A DNA stretch of 64,000 bases from CAIVAT01 sp037133475. GTDB lineage: Bacteria > Bacteroidota > Bacteroidia > Bacteroidales > FEN-979. The DNA lies in NCBI GenBank assembly GCA_037133475.1, contig JBAXOB010000019.1:1-64000 (forward strand), read 5' to 3'. Of the stretch, positions 28,101 through 36,770 are shown one piece after another; the stretch's first letter is position 1; the number at the start of each line of letters is the position of its first letter. The notes beneath the pieces are model-generated. The model searched no databases and was not told the origin of the DNA. It saw only the letters and a program-made list of their open reading frames with translations. The position numbers were made by a program, and so were the translations under genes.

Positions 28101-31100
28101 AAAGTCACGGGAGTCTGCTGGCATATGGGGTTATCAGAGGCAACAATGGAAACATTGACAGGGAAGGTTGACCCAATGATCATGTTGACAGGGTTTGAGA
28201 ATGCAGGGTTTCCACTTACGCAGCCCTGGCTTGAAGAAAGGACGCAGGAAACCAGGTCTCCATTCCCGGGTTCATAGGTGAACGCAGGAAGGTTTGTCCC
28301 TTCATCCTGGCCATTGACCTTCCACTGGAAAACCGGAGCCCCACCCCCGTTAACCGCAACGGCGGTAAAGGTGACCGGAACCCCAACGCAGGCAGGGTTG
28401 AAGGAACCTGATATTGAAACGCTGACCGGTATGTTGGGATTGACGACCATGGTAACCAGGTTTGACGAGGCGGGGCTGCCTGAAGCACAGGGAAAACTTG
28501 AAAAAAGCTGGCATGAAATGAGGTCGCCGTTGGTAGGCGAACAGGTGTAGTTTTGACTGTTTGTTCCGACGACGATCCCGTTATTTCGCCATATATAGGT
28601 CGGATTTGATCCGCCGTTTATGGGGGCGGCCGTATAGGTTACCTGCTCGCCCTGGCAGGCCGGGTTTGCGGAAGCTGCTATACTCAGACTCGCCGGAAAA
28701 TCTGAACTGACGATCATGGTAACAGGATTTGAAATCACGGTGCCGTTGGTGACACAGGTAACGCTCGAGGTTAAATGACATAGTATCACATCTCCCGTCG
28801 CCGGCACATAGGTATAGGCGGGCAGGTTCGAACCGGCGACTGCCCCGTTCACAAACCATTGGTAAACAGGATATGATCCTCCGTTCGAAGGGATCGCCGT
28901 AAATGTCACCGGGATGCCCGCACAAACAGGGTTGTTCGAAACGGTAAGCGTTACACCCGTTTCCTGCGGCATGAGCACTGCCATGCTGATCGAATTCGAT
29001 AATACCGGGTTTTGTATCGGGCATGAAACTGATGATGTTAGTTCACAGGTAACTATATCACCGTCTGTGGGTAAAAAAGTATAGGAAGACAGCCCCCCTC
29101 CCCTGTTCACACCATTCACTTTCCATTGGTAAACGGGAGCATTTCCCCCGTTTACCGGGTTTGCGGTATAGGTGACCGGTACTCCCGTGCAGGCTGGATT
29201 GGCTGAGCATGTAATGGAAACGCTGGTTGAAAGGTACGGAAAAAAATTCATGTTGATCAGGTTTGAAATCGCCGGGTTCCCTGTAACGCAGGAAATACTG
29301 GAAACCAGCTGGCACATGACGGCGTCACCATTCGTTGGCATATAGGTATAGGTTGAATGCGTTCCGACATTGATCCCGTTTATCAGCCACTGAAAAGCAG
29401 GGTCCGGGCCTCCATTGGTTGCATTGGCGGAATAGGTGACCGTCGGCCCCTGGCAGGAAGGAGCAGCAGATGCTGAAATGGTGATGCTCACCGGCAGATT
29501 CGGGATAACGGACATCGTAACAGGCGGCGAAGTTGCCGGATTCCCCAGGGTACAAGCTGCATCCGAAGTAAGATGGCATACAACAACATCACCATCAAGG
29601 GGAACAGAAGCAAAGGTTGGTCCGGTTATCCCCGTATTAACCCCGTTTACGGTCCATTGGTAAAGGGGTGCAATCCCGCCATTGACGGGATAAGCGGTAA
29701 TGATATTGTTACTCCCCTGGCAAACGGGATTTGCCGGTGAAACGATGGAAACACTCACGGGTAAATAGGGGCTTACGGTCATCGATATCGCGTTTGATGT
29801 GACCGTATTGGTCGTTACGCAATATGCATCCGACATCATCTGGCATGTAATCACATCCCCGTTGGAGGGAATAATGACACAGGCATCACTGTTGGTCCCG
29901 ATGATTATTCCATTTTTTCTCCATTGGTACACCGGTGAAGCTCCTCCGTTGAAAGGGGATGCCGTAAAAGTTACCTGGGTTCCCTGGCAAACAGGATTGG
30001 CAGAGGCAGTGATACTAACCGTAGCCGGGCTGACAGGAAGCACTGACATGACAATATTGTTTGAGTTACAGGGATTGTTTGTAGCACATACCTCATTCGA
30101 AGTAACCCTGCAGCCGACAATGTCGCCATTCACCGGCACATAGCAAAAAGTGGGGCTATTGGTCCCCTTGTTCACGCTGTTTACCTTCCAGCGGTATATT
30201 GGCGAAGTTCCCCCGTTAACCAGATCGGCGGTATAACAGACAGAATTTCCAAGGCACGACGGGTTGGACGAAACGGCAACAGTAACGGCGACAGGGACGC
30301 CGGGAATGACGGTCATGCCAATTGCGTTGGAGATTCCCGGGTTCCCTGAAACACAGGTCAGGCTTGAGGTCATTTCACAGGTGATCATATCGCCCTGAAC
30401 GGGATAATAATAAAGATAGGCCAGATTCGACCCGGTAACAACCCCGTTGACCTTCCAGTGATAAACAGGCGAGGTTCCCCCATAAACCGGGGTAGCCGTA
30501 TACATGACAAGTGTTCCCTGGCAGATGGGGTTCAGACTTGCCGAAATTGAAACCCCTACCGGCATCCCTTCATCTGCGATTACGGTTACCGGGTTCGATA
30601 ATGCCGGGTTGTTGCTGATACAGGTCTTGTTGGAGGTAAGCAGGCAGGTTACAACATCCCCGTTTGCAGGTGCATAGGTGAAAACCTGGGTATTTGTTCC
30701 TCCGCTGCTCCCGTTCACCTTCCATGCATATTCAGGAGCCGAACCGCCATTTACCGGATTCGCGGTAAATGTAACAAGCGATCCCGGGCAGAACGGGTTT
30801 TGTGAAGGGGTCACGGTAACTGCCACAGGTTGTTCGCTATTAACAGTCATGACAACCTGGTTTGAAATAATGGGGGTCCCGTTATTACAGTTTGTATTGG
30901 AAAGGATCTGGCAGGTAACGGCATCTCCGTTCAACGGGATATAAGCATAGGATGGTATGTTCGTTCCGGTCATCAACCCATTCACCCGCCATTGATATTC
31001 AGGAGAGGGGCCACCATTCGTTGATGTAGCCGTAAATGTTACCGTTGTTCCCTGGCATGACGGGTTGACCGATGATGAAATGGAAATTGCAGGTGCAATG

Positions 31101-34100
31101 GCAGAACTGACATTCATGGTCACGAGGTTCGAAATAGCAGGATTGGCCGAAGCACATACGAGATCGGAGGTCATCTGGCAGGAGACAATATCCCCGTTTA
31201 ACGGAGCATATGCAAAAATGTGGTTATTTGAACCCTTGTTTGTACCATTGACTTTCCACTGGTATGCCGGCAAGACGCCACCGTTCGCAGGAACGGCCGT
31301 AAAAAACGCGACGGTTCCCTGGCAAACCGGATTCGCCGATACCGAAATCGTCACACTGGCGGGCAATGTCGTACTTCCTGCCATCACTATCGGGTTCGAA
31401 ACAACCGGGTTACTGCCACTCAGGCATCCTGAATTTGAAGTAAGAACACAACTGATGATATCGCCATTGGAAGGGAGAAACGTGAATACAGAATTGTTTG
31501 TACCCTGGTTGCCACCATTAACTTTCCACTGGTATGCCGGCAACGAACCACCGTTTACCTGGGTTGCGGTGCAGGTAACGGCAGTCCCGAGGCAATACGG
31601 GTTTACAGGAGTTGAAATATAGATGCTCGCAGGCATTCCCGCACTGACAAACTGCACCAGCGCGACCGACGTGACAGGATTGCCGCTGACACAGGCGGCA
31701 TTCGAGGTGAGCATGCAGGTAATGCTGTCACCGTTTGAGGGAATATCAGTATAGGTTGGGCTGTTTGACCCGACAGGTGCATGGTTGACACGCCATTGAT
31801 AAACAGGTGCAGAACCGCCGTTTGTTGCTGAGGCGGTATAAGTGACCGGATTCCCGGTACAAACGGGATTCAACGACGCAGAGATGGAAATTCCTGCAGG
31901 GACTGTTGTTGCCATCGACATGTAAACAGGGTTCGATGTAACAGGCCCCGTAGTGCATGAGAGACTGGGTGTCAGCTGGCAGGTCACAAAATCCCCGTTC
32001 ACCGGGAAATAACTGAATGCAGGACTGCCCGAACTGCGGACAATCCCATTGACCTTCCATTCGTACCCCGGTGATATCCCGCCATTGTTAATCGAAGTGG
32101 TAAAGGTCACAGAGGCCCCGTTACAAAATGGATTAGTCGATGGAAAGATGGATATGGTGCCGGGTAACGGAGTGCTTGAGGTCATCGTTACCGGGTCGGA
32201 GGTGACGGGATTCCCGCTTACACACTGTAAATTGGAGGTAAGCTGGCAGGTCACGACATCCCCGTTTAGCGGGATAAAGGTCAGGATGGGGCTGTTGGCC
32301 CCGGAAAGGGCGCCGTTCACCTTCCACTGGTACCCGGGAAATGAACCGCCATTGGCAACCGATGCAGTGAATGTGACTTGCGTCCCTGTGCAAACAGGAT
32401 TGCCGGAGGGAACGATCGAAATAGCAGCACCAACAATTGAATTTACCACCATGTCAATATTATTTGAAATGACCGGATTTGTTACCGGGCAGGTCACGTC
32501 CGACATCAGTTGACAGGTTATGATATCTCCCTGGACCGGTATCCTTACATAGACAGGCTGGTTACCTCCGGCATCAACCCCGTTGACCTTCCACTGGTAA
32601 ACCGGCGACGATCCACCATTAACCGGTGTAGCGGTATAGGTAACGGATGCTCCCTGGCAGGAAGGGTTGGCGGAACTAACAACCGAAACACTGACAACCT
32701 GATTTGGATTGACAGTCATTGTGATGGTGTTGGATGTTGCCGGGCTGCCGGTTGCGCAGGCATTCCCTGAAGTGAGGAAACATCGTACGAGATCCCCGTT
32801 GCCCGGGACATAGGTGAACGAAGGTCCGGCCATCATGTTTACCCCGTTGACCTGCCACAGGTATAGCGGCATAAGACCGCCGTTGACCGGTACTGCCGAA
32901 TAGGTAACTGTTTGCCCCTGGCAAACAGGATTTTCTGACGCAATGATGGTAATGCTGACCGGCAGATTTAAACTTACCCCCATGACAATTCCGTTGGAGG
33001 TTGCGGGATTCCCTGAAGTGCAGTTATTCCCTGAAGTTAACACACATTTTACCACATCGTTGTTGGCTGGAACATAGGTAAAACCAGCATTGCTGGTTCC
33101 TGCACCAAGCCCGTTTACCTGCCAGTTGTATTGAGGAAGAGCACCTCCATTTACAGGCAGTGCGGTAAAAGTTGCGGGGCTTCCCTGGCATACAGGATTA
33201 ACCTGCACCGCGACTGAAACACCAACCTGCTGTATCGGGCTTACCGACATGGATATGGTATTGGATAGTGCAGTACTGCCTGTGGCATACAGGGAATTTG
33301 AGGTGAGCCGGCAGGTTACCTGGTCCCCGTTGGCCGGGAAATAGGAGAAAGCAGGTGCGTTTCCCCCCACATCCAGTCCGTTTACTTTCCATTGATAGCC
33401 GGGGGTTGTGCCCCCGTTCACAGGAACGGCTGTGAAATTTATCAGCATCCCCTGGCATGCAGGGTTGCCTGAGGCACTGATGGTAATCCCGGGCACAACG
33501 GTTGAACTTACCGTCATGGTTACCTGGTTAGAGGTAGCAGGATTCCCTGTGATACATAATTCATTGGATGTCAACTGGCAGGTGACCACGTCTCCTGCTG
33601 TAGGAATATAGGTATAAACCGGGTTATTGGTCCCGACGGTTGAACTGTTAACCAGCCATTCGTAAACAGGGTCACCCCCTCCGTTGCCAGGTGTCGCCGT
33701 AAAGGTCACCTGCGTTCCGTTACAAACCGGGTTTGCTGAGGCTGAAATACTTAAACTTACCGGGGCATAGGGTTTTACGGTCATGGCCAGCACATTGGAG
33801 ATTGCCGGATTATTACTGGTACATCCGGCATTGGAAGTTAGCTGGCACGTAAGATTGTACCCGTTCACAGGCGTGAAAGTAAAGACAGGCGTATTCGATC
33901 CCTGGCTGTTTCCATTGATTTTCCAGTCGAACACGGGAATAACCCCTCCATTTAAAGGTACCGCTGTATAAACAACAGGTTCGCCCAGGCATGACGGATT
34001 TGCCGAGCCGTTAATGGTCACACTTACCGGCAGGTTCGCGCTTACGGTCATGATGACCACATTTGATATTGCAGGATTCCCCGATACACAAAGGTCAGGC

Positions 34101-34909
34101 GAAGTCAGTGTACAGGTAACATGGTCACCTGATACCGGGCTGTATGAAAACTGGGCACTATTGGTTCCTGCATTGGCTGCATTTACTTTCCACTGGTAAA
34201 TTGGTGAAACGCCCCCGTTGACGGGGATCGCGGTAAAAAGGACGTTGTCGCCATTGCAAACCGGATTTGCCGACGCCGAGATACTGACACTGACGGGTGT
34301 GTTCGGTATCACAGTCATGCTGACAGGAATTGAATTTGCAGGATTCCCGGTCGGACATTGCAGATCAGAGGTCAACTGGCAGGTTATGATGTCGCCGTTT
34401 CCAGGGTAATAAATAAAAACAGCGTTATTTACTCCGGCGCTTACATTGTTGACCCTCCACTCATAGGTTGGTGAAACGCCGCCATTCACGGGAAACGCGG
34501 TAAATGTAACGGGAACACCCGCACATACGGGATTTGCCGAAGCCGAAGTAGTAATCCCCACCGCCGAACTGGTCTGTACCATGACATTGAGCACCGCGGG
34601 CATGGTTGCCTGGAAGTAGGTGATGGTGACAGTCTGCGGACCTGCCGCAATCCATGTGACGGTAATGGTGTTTGTCCCGGTTCCCCCTGTGATAATCCCA
34701 CCCGGCGATACGGACCATGAGTAATTTGTCATTCCCGGATCTGTTGTATAAACATAGCCGCCCGTATTGGAACAGGCGTCAGTTGGACCTGTAACTGACG
34801 GAGTAACCAGAGGCATCAACCGGGATAAATCATCAGGCCTGACCAATCCGATCAGTCCGGTGGGAATGAAAAGTAAGAGGAATAATATTTTCGGCACTCT
34901 CATTCTCAT
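25196..34909 (-). CDS. Giant secreted protein: 32 tandem Ig-like repeats plus FISUMP domain
   Basis: The ~3,237-residue protein has a signal peptide (MRMRVPKILFLLLFIPTGL) and a PKD-like N-terminal domain (about 35-115). By my count 32 tandem Ig-like repeats of 88-91 residues follow (about 117-2965). After them comes a short 'GGLPLAGTYSGPGV..GMFNP..AGAGTH' domain common in Bacteroidota surface proteins. The C-terminal ~190 residues form a FISUMP (Fibrobacter major paralogous) domain: 'DNQLYPTVLIGAQCWLAKNL', 'GWHIPTAAEW', 'GNGMQVRCLKD'. Each repeat carries the pattern 'NPxCxGxxVTFTAxPVNGGxxPxYQWKVNG' then 'NGDxVTCxLTS' and usually a third Cys. No T9SS sorting domain is visible. It is probably a long surface adhesin or stalk. 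It appears monocistronic. Confidence 0.9.
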   Translation of the reverse strand: MRMRVPKILFLLLFIPTGLIGLVRPDDLSRLMPLVTPSVTGPTDACSNTGGYVYTTDPGMTNYSWSVSPGGIITGGTGTNTITVTWIAAGPQTVTITYFQATMPAVLNVMVQTSSAVGITTSASANPVCAGVPVTFTAFPVNGGVSPTYEWRVNNVSAGVNNAVFIYYPGNGDIITCQLTSDLQCPTGNPANSIPVSMTVIPNTPVSVSISASANPVCNGDNVLFTAIPVNGGVSPIYQWKVNAANAGTNSAQFSYSPVSGDHVTCTLTSPDLCVSGNPAISNVVIMTVSANLPVSVTINGSANPSCLGEPVVYTAVPLNGGVIPVFDWKINGNSQGSNTPVFTFTPVNGYNLTCQLTSNAGCTSNNPAISNVLAMTVKPYAPVSLSISASANPVCNGTQVTFTATPGNGGGDPVYEWLVNSSTVGTNNPVYTYIPTAGDVVTCQLTSNELCITGNPATSNQVTMTVSSTVVPGITISASGNPACQGMLINFTAVPVNGGTTPGYQWKVNGLDVGGNAPAFSYFPANGDQVTCRLTSNSLYATGSTALSNTISMSVSPIQQVGVSVAVQVNPVCQGSPATFTALPVNGGALPQYNWQVNGLGAGTSNAGFTYVPANNDVVKCVLTSGNNCTSGNPATSNGIVMGVSLNLPVSITIIASENPVCQGQTVTYSAVPVNGGLMPLYLWQVNGVNMMAGPSFTYVPGNGDLVRCFLTSGNACATGSPATSNTITMTVNPNQVVSVSVVSSANPSCQGASVTYTATPVNGGSSPVYQWKVNGVDAGGNQPVYVRIPVQGDIITCQLMSDVTCPVTNPVISNNIDMVVNSIVGAAISIVPSGNPVCTGTQVTFTASVANGGSFPGYQWKVNGALSGANSPILTFIPLNGDVVTCQLTSNLQCVSGNPVTSDPVTMTSSTPLPGTISIFPSTNPFCNGASVTFTTSINNGGISPGYEWKVNGIVRSSGSPAFSYFPVNGDFVTCQLTPSLSCTTGPVTSNPVYMSMATTVPAGISISASLNPVCTGNPVTYTASATNGGSAPVYQWRVNHAPVGSNSPTYTDIPSNGDSITCMLTSNAACVSGNPVTSVALVQFVSAGMPASIYISTPVNPYCLGTAVTCTATQVNGGSLPAYQWKVNGGNQGTNNSVFTFLPSNGDIISCVLTSNSGCLSGSNPVVSNPIVMAGSTTLPASVTISVSANPVCQGTVAFFTAVPANGGVLPAYQWKVNGTNKGSNNHIFAYAPLNGDIVSCQMTSDLVCASANPAISNLVTMNVSSAIAPAISISSSVNPSCQGTTVTFTATSTNGGPSPEYQWRVNGLMTGTNIPSYAYIPLNGDAVTCQILSNTNCNNGTPIISNQVVMTVNSEQPVAVTVTPSQNPFCPGSLVTFTANPVNGGSAPEYAWKVNGSSGGTNTQVFTYAPANGDVVTCLLTSNKTCISNNPALSNPVTVIADEGMPVGVSISASLNPICQGTLVMYTATPVYGGTSPVYHWKVNGVVTGSNLAYLYYYPVQGDMITCEMTSSLTCVSGNPGISNAIGMTVIPGVPVAVTVAVSSNPSCLGNSVCYTADLVNGGTSPIYRWKVNSVNKGTNSPTFCYVPVNGDIVGCRVTSNEVCATNNPCNSNNIVMSVLPVSPATVSITASANPVCQGTQVTFTASPFNGGASPVYQWRKNGIIIGTNSDACVIIPSNGDVITCQMMSDAYCVTTNTVTSNAISMTVSPYLPVSVSIVSPANPVCQGSNNIITAYPVNGGIAPLYQWTVNGVNTGITGPTFASVPLDGDVVVCHLTSDAACTLGNPATSPPVTMSVIPNLPVSITISASAAPSCQGPTVTYSANATNGGPDPAFQWLINGINVGTHSTYTYMPTNGDAVMCQLVSSISCVTGNPAISNLINMNFFPYLSTSVSITCSANPACTGVPVTYTANPVNGGNAPVYQWKVNGVNRGGGLSSYTFLPTDGDIVTCELTSSVSCPIQNPVLSNSISMAVLMPQETGVTLTVSNNPVCAGIPVTFTAIPSNGGSYPVYQWFVNGAVAGSNLPAYTYVPATGDVILCHLTSSVTCVTNGTVISNPVTMIVSSDFPASLSIAASANPACQGEQVTYTAAPINGGSNPTYIWRNNGIVVGTNSQNYTCSPTNGDLISCQLFSSFPCASGSPASSNLVTMVVNPNIPVSVSISGSFNPACVGVPVTFTAVAVNGGGAPVFQWKVNGQDEGTNLPAFTYEPGNGDLVSCVLSSSQGCVSGNPAFSNPVNMIIGSTFPVNVSIVASDNPICQQTPVTFTATSSFGGPAPAFLWKKNGLAAGTNSTVYACSPADGDVITCTMTSQLVCAAVNPVTSNAISIVVLPVPVSVSIAALQTFPVCAGTPVTYTSYPVNGGPIPAFFWNVNGAPAGTNSISFTYPPQNGDVVTCTLTSNATCAAGNTAGSNAITANVNPGLPVGITIVPSPGSTLCAGTLATVTAVPVNEGTGPFFQWKRNGANVGINASEMNFTPVDGDVITCTVTSDVTCPTGNPAISDPLSFTVNPILPVSVQITASPPGPVCTSASVAFTATTLNGGSVPGYQWKINGIDSGTNSQILNYIPVNGDAISCEVHTDIGCPFVNPAVSNTISMEVNPALPVSVSISANPSGIVCEGTLVSYTAVPVNGGSLPVYHWSVNGFSAGTNNPVFAYLPANGDVIACELVSDVACPTGNPAVSDAFTMQVAPDLPVSLVIDANPGINVCSGTTVVFTAVAVNGGVSPVYTWKVNGLISGVNNAEFSFNPADGDIITCELNSSLRCRTGNPAASNSLLLTVNPNIPVGISISSFPSGTVCHGAEVTFSASTYGGGINPVFQWKVNGDGMGTNNSSFAYIPANGDQVLCEVTSGESCVTGNPAVSSAIVTTVNPGLTVGVTVVASPSVAVCPGIPVYFTANPVNGGNGPVFLWKVNGTDAGTGDSLFSYTPLTGDVVTCMLTSNVTCPANNPVTSNPVTITLSPSPVVNLMGCNDLVTTVNAKPFRLKGGLPLAGTYSGPGVNPVTGMFNPATAGAGTHQITYSYTNIGSCTSSSAEMITVESILPFTCGSGIIDPRDNQLYPTVLIGAQCWLAKNLNFGTMLSSQSPQVDNCVVSKYCPDDLAANCNKSGGFYQWDELMGFDATPGGQGLCLPGWHIPTAAEWVVLFNQSGLQSQAAIALKDSAPGGFNALLSGIQYQNNTWAFTQPGLSATFFWTSDTAGATEALSHGLNNISASVSDYSAGRGNGMQVRCLKD
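26015..34560 (-). repeat. Array of 32 coding repeats of ~267 bp (Ig-like units)
   Basis: Tandem units encode 88-91 residues each. Protein similarity is high but DNA copies are clearly diverged, so the array is old. Two subfamilies are visible. Units 1-25 (N-terminal) start with 'SANPxC'. Units 26-32 (C-terminal) replace this with 'P.G.xC' one residue longer, usually after a 'NPxLPV' linker. Confidence 0.85.
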
Positions 34910-35461
34910 GATGTCAACCCAATACAATTTGTCAAATCAATAGTTCTGATGATCCTGTTCCGGTGCCGGACCGGTTGTCCAATCAAATCCTGGTCCCGGG
35001 CAGTTTACCGGAAGAGTTTTCCATAACACCCGGTTCTCTTTACCTTTGTTGATTGACCACAATAGTAACCGCAATGATCGTTAAACTATTTTGTTTAAAA
35101 GGCCCCCTCCTATGGCCCTCCCCATGGAGGGTCATAGGAGGGGGCCTTGAACATGAAAATTTTATCAAACAGATTCTCTGGTATAATAACGATTAATCAA
35201 TTTACTTTGTCAACATAGGTTGTTACATCGAACAAGTTCAGCGCCGAAAGTCAAAACAGGTTAAAAATCCGCTTGCCTGAAAAATCATGGTCAATCTGAT
35301 GGTCAATTACAAGGCAGAACAATAGCTGCAGGTGTTATGCACCTGAAATAACATAAAGCAATAAGATCAATTATTGAAAATGTTTACGCCATGATGGGAG
35401 GAGAAAACCCTGGTTAATCAACCACTGGAGATTGCTTAAAAAACGCGCAGAGTATTTCCGG
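34910..35461. other. 552-bp gene-free region with hairpins
   Basis: I see no supported gene. It contains the 23-bp-stem hairpin at 35099-35148, an adjoining small inverted repeat TTAAAC/GTTTAA (35081-35098), a plus-strand TACCTTTG at 35041-35048 with no gene after it, and a short 6-bp hairpin at 35329-35345. I could not find a consensus promoter for the giant gene. Confidence 0.5.
35099..35148 (-). terminator. Very strong GC-rich hairpin, possible terminator or repeat element
   Basis: Arms 35099-35121 and 35126-35148 pair over 23 bp with one G-T wobble and a 4-base loop. On the minus strand it is followed by TTTT and an AT-rich stretch, so it could terminate the transcript of the small secreted gene ending at 35462. 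It lies about 310 bases beyond that stop, however. It may instead be a palindromic repeat element. Confidence 0.5.
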
Positions 35462-35827
35462 TCATTCGACCCATACATCGACCAGGACACTCCAGTCGCA
35501 GTTTACAATAACGCCCCATTTGCCGTTATCAATAGGTACCGATAAAAGGTCACCCGGAAAGATCGTAAAAGGTCCACGGACCGTATTCCCGTTCTTTTTA
35601 ACAACCCACACCGTTGCGCTGATCGGCGTTGAGCCATGCGATGCCGTGGAAATTTCAACATCCATATCTCTTTTTTCCTTACCGTTACTTGCCTTCAACT
35701 CACCAAACAAAGTCTGATGGGTTATTATGGGAAATGCAAAGGAGGGAATCGGGTTAATGACCTGAGCATGCAAACCGCAAAGACAAGTAAAATAAATTAC
35801 TACCGAAAGTAAGATTATTTTTTTCAT
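35462..35827 (-). CDS. Small secreted protein of unknown function
   Basis: The 121-residue protein has a signal peptide (MKKIILLSVVIYFTCLCGLHAQ). The mature part is beta-rich (VWVVKKNGNTVRGPFTIFPGDLLSVPIDNGKWGVIVNCDWSVLVD) and ends with 'VDVWVE'. I do not recognise a family; a small Ig-like or beta-sandwich fold is plausible. It has a well-placed promoter of its own, and no partner gene is adjacent on the same strand within 300 bases. Confidence 0.65.
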   Translation of the reverse strand: MKKIILLSVVIYFTCLCGLHAQVINPIPSFAFPIITHQTLFGELKASNGKEKRDMDVEISTASHGSTPISATVWVVKKNGNTVRGPFTIFPGDLLSVPIDNGKWGVIVNCDWSVLVDVWVE

Positions 35828-36130
35828 ATGATTTATTTATTTGAAAATGAAAATTATCATGAACCTGTTATTCGCAAAGGTACAGTTATCCAGTTACAAA
35901 TACAAGTGCGGGTACCCATAATAATCTATTGAGGGAATCCACAACAGGAATGAGACAACCCAATCTCAACTCAATGATTTAAAGTGCTATTGTCCAATAT
36001 TCAGGGAATAAATCACACGCCATTTTATTTTCAGTATGCGACGGTTTTCCATCTGAGCAAACCCGCCACCGGTATGTAAAAAAAACAGTGTGATTTTTAT
36101 ACTTCCAGGATTCAAGAAAATTACACCCCT
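35828..36130. other. Intergenic region between response regulator and small secreted gene
   Basis: It holds the promoter at 35875-35905 for the downstream minus-strand gene. No other gene or clear terminator is seen downstream of the response regulator. Confidence 0.5.
35875..35905 (-). promoter_or_regulatory. Two-part Bacteroidota promoter
   Basis: On the minus strand TTG (35903-35905) is separated by 20 bases from TACCTTTG (35875-35882), fitting the -33/-7 consensus. The -7 element lies 47 bases upstream of the ATG at 35827. Confidence 0.6.
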
Positions 36131-36760
36131 CTATATTAACCCTTTTTCAAGTAAAATTTTTACAAGTTCTGCATTGTTTTTGGCACCACAGTTCCCACGA
36201 ACATGTTTAATTGTTTTTTCCACAGTGGAGACGCTTATCTTTTTCTTTTCAGCAATTTGCTGTTGCGTCAATCCTACCGAAAGCAAAACAACGAGTTCCT
36301 GCTGGTTTGCGGTCAGTTTAAAACTGTGACCCGAAAACACAGATGGCAATTTTTTCTCTTCATCCGACTGGACCTGTCCTGCGAATACGATCTGTCCTTT
36401 GAATACCTTTTGAAGTGTTGTTTTGATTTCATACCTGTCGGCGCTTTTCAGCAGGTAGGCCATTACCCCGGCTTCAAACATCTTACGTTGCCAGGCTGAA
36501 GAGTTTTCCGAGGTAAAAATAACAATTTGCTTATCCTTGAATTTATCCTTCAAACTTTTCACATTGATCAGCGGGTTGGCATCAGGGAGCCACAGGTCGA
36601 GCAGGAAAATATCAAATGTCTCCGGGTCTGCCTGTAAAAGGGCCTCTTCAACCCTGGAGGCAGAACCCGTGATCTCGATTTCATCGCGGGAAGGACGAAA
36701 AAGGTTTTTAAGGCCGGTAATGATCACCGGGTGGTCTTCTATAACAAATAGCCTTATCAT
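36131..36760 (-). CDS. NarL/LuxR-type response regulator
   Basis: The 209-residue regulator has a receiver domain (1-~120) with acidic residues E8/D9, phospho-acceptor Asp55 (FLLDLWLP), the conserved Ser/Thr region 'IVIFTSEN' and Lys in 'LLKSAD'. A LuxR-type helix-turn-helix follows (about 145-205: LTANQQELVVLLSVGLTQQQIAEKKKISVSTVEKTIKHV). It would be phosphorylated by the histidine kinase encoded 10 bases upstream and then bind DNA. The target is unknown. The gene pair lies immediately beyond the usher end of the pilus-like operon, which makes that operon a candidate target (inference only). Confidence 0.92.
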   Translation of the reverse strand: MIRLFVIEDHPVIITGLKNLFRPSRDEIEITGSASRVEEALLQADPETFDIFLLDLWLPDANPLINVKSLKDKFKDKQIVIFTSENSSAWQRKMFEAGVMAYLLKSADRYEIKTTLQKVFKGQIVFAGQVQSDEEKKLPSVFSGHSFKLTANQQELVVLLSVGLTQQQIAEKKKISVSTVEKTIKHVRGNCGAKNNAELVKILLEKGLI

Positions 36761-36770
36761 AACTGGGCGA

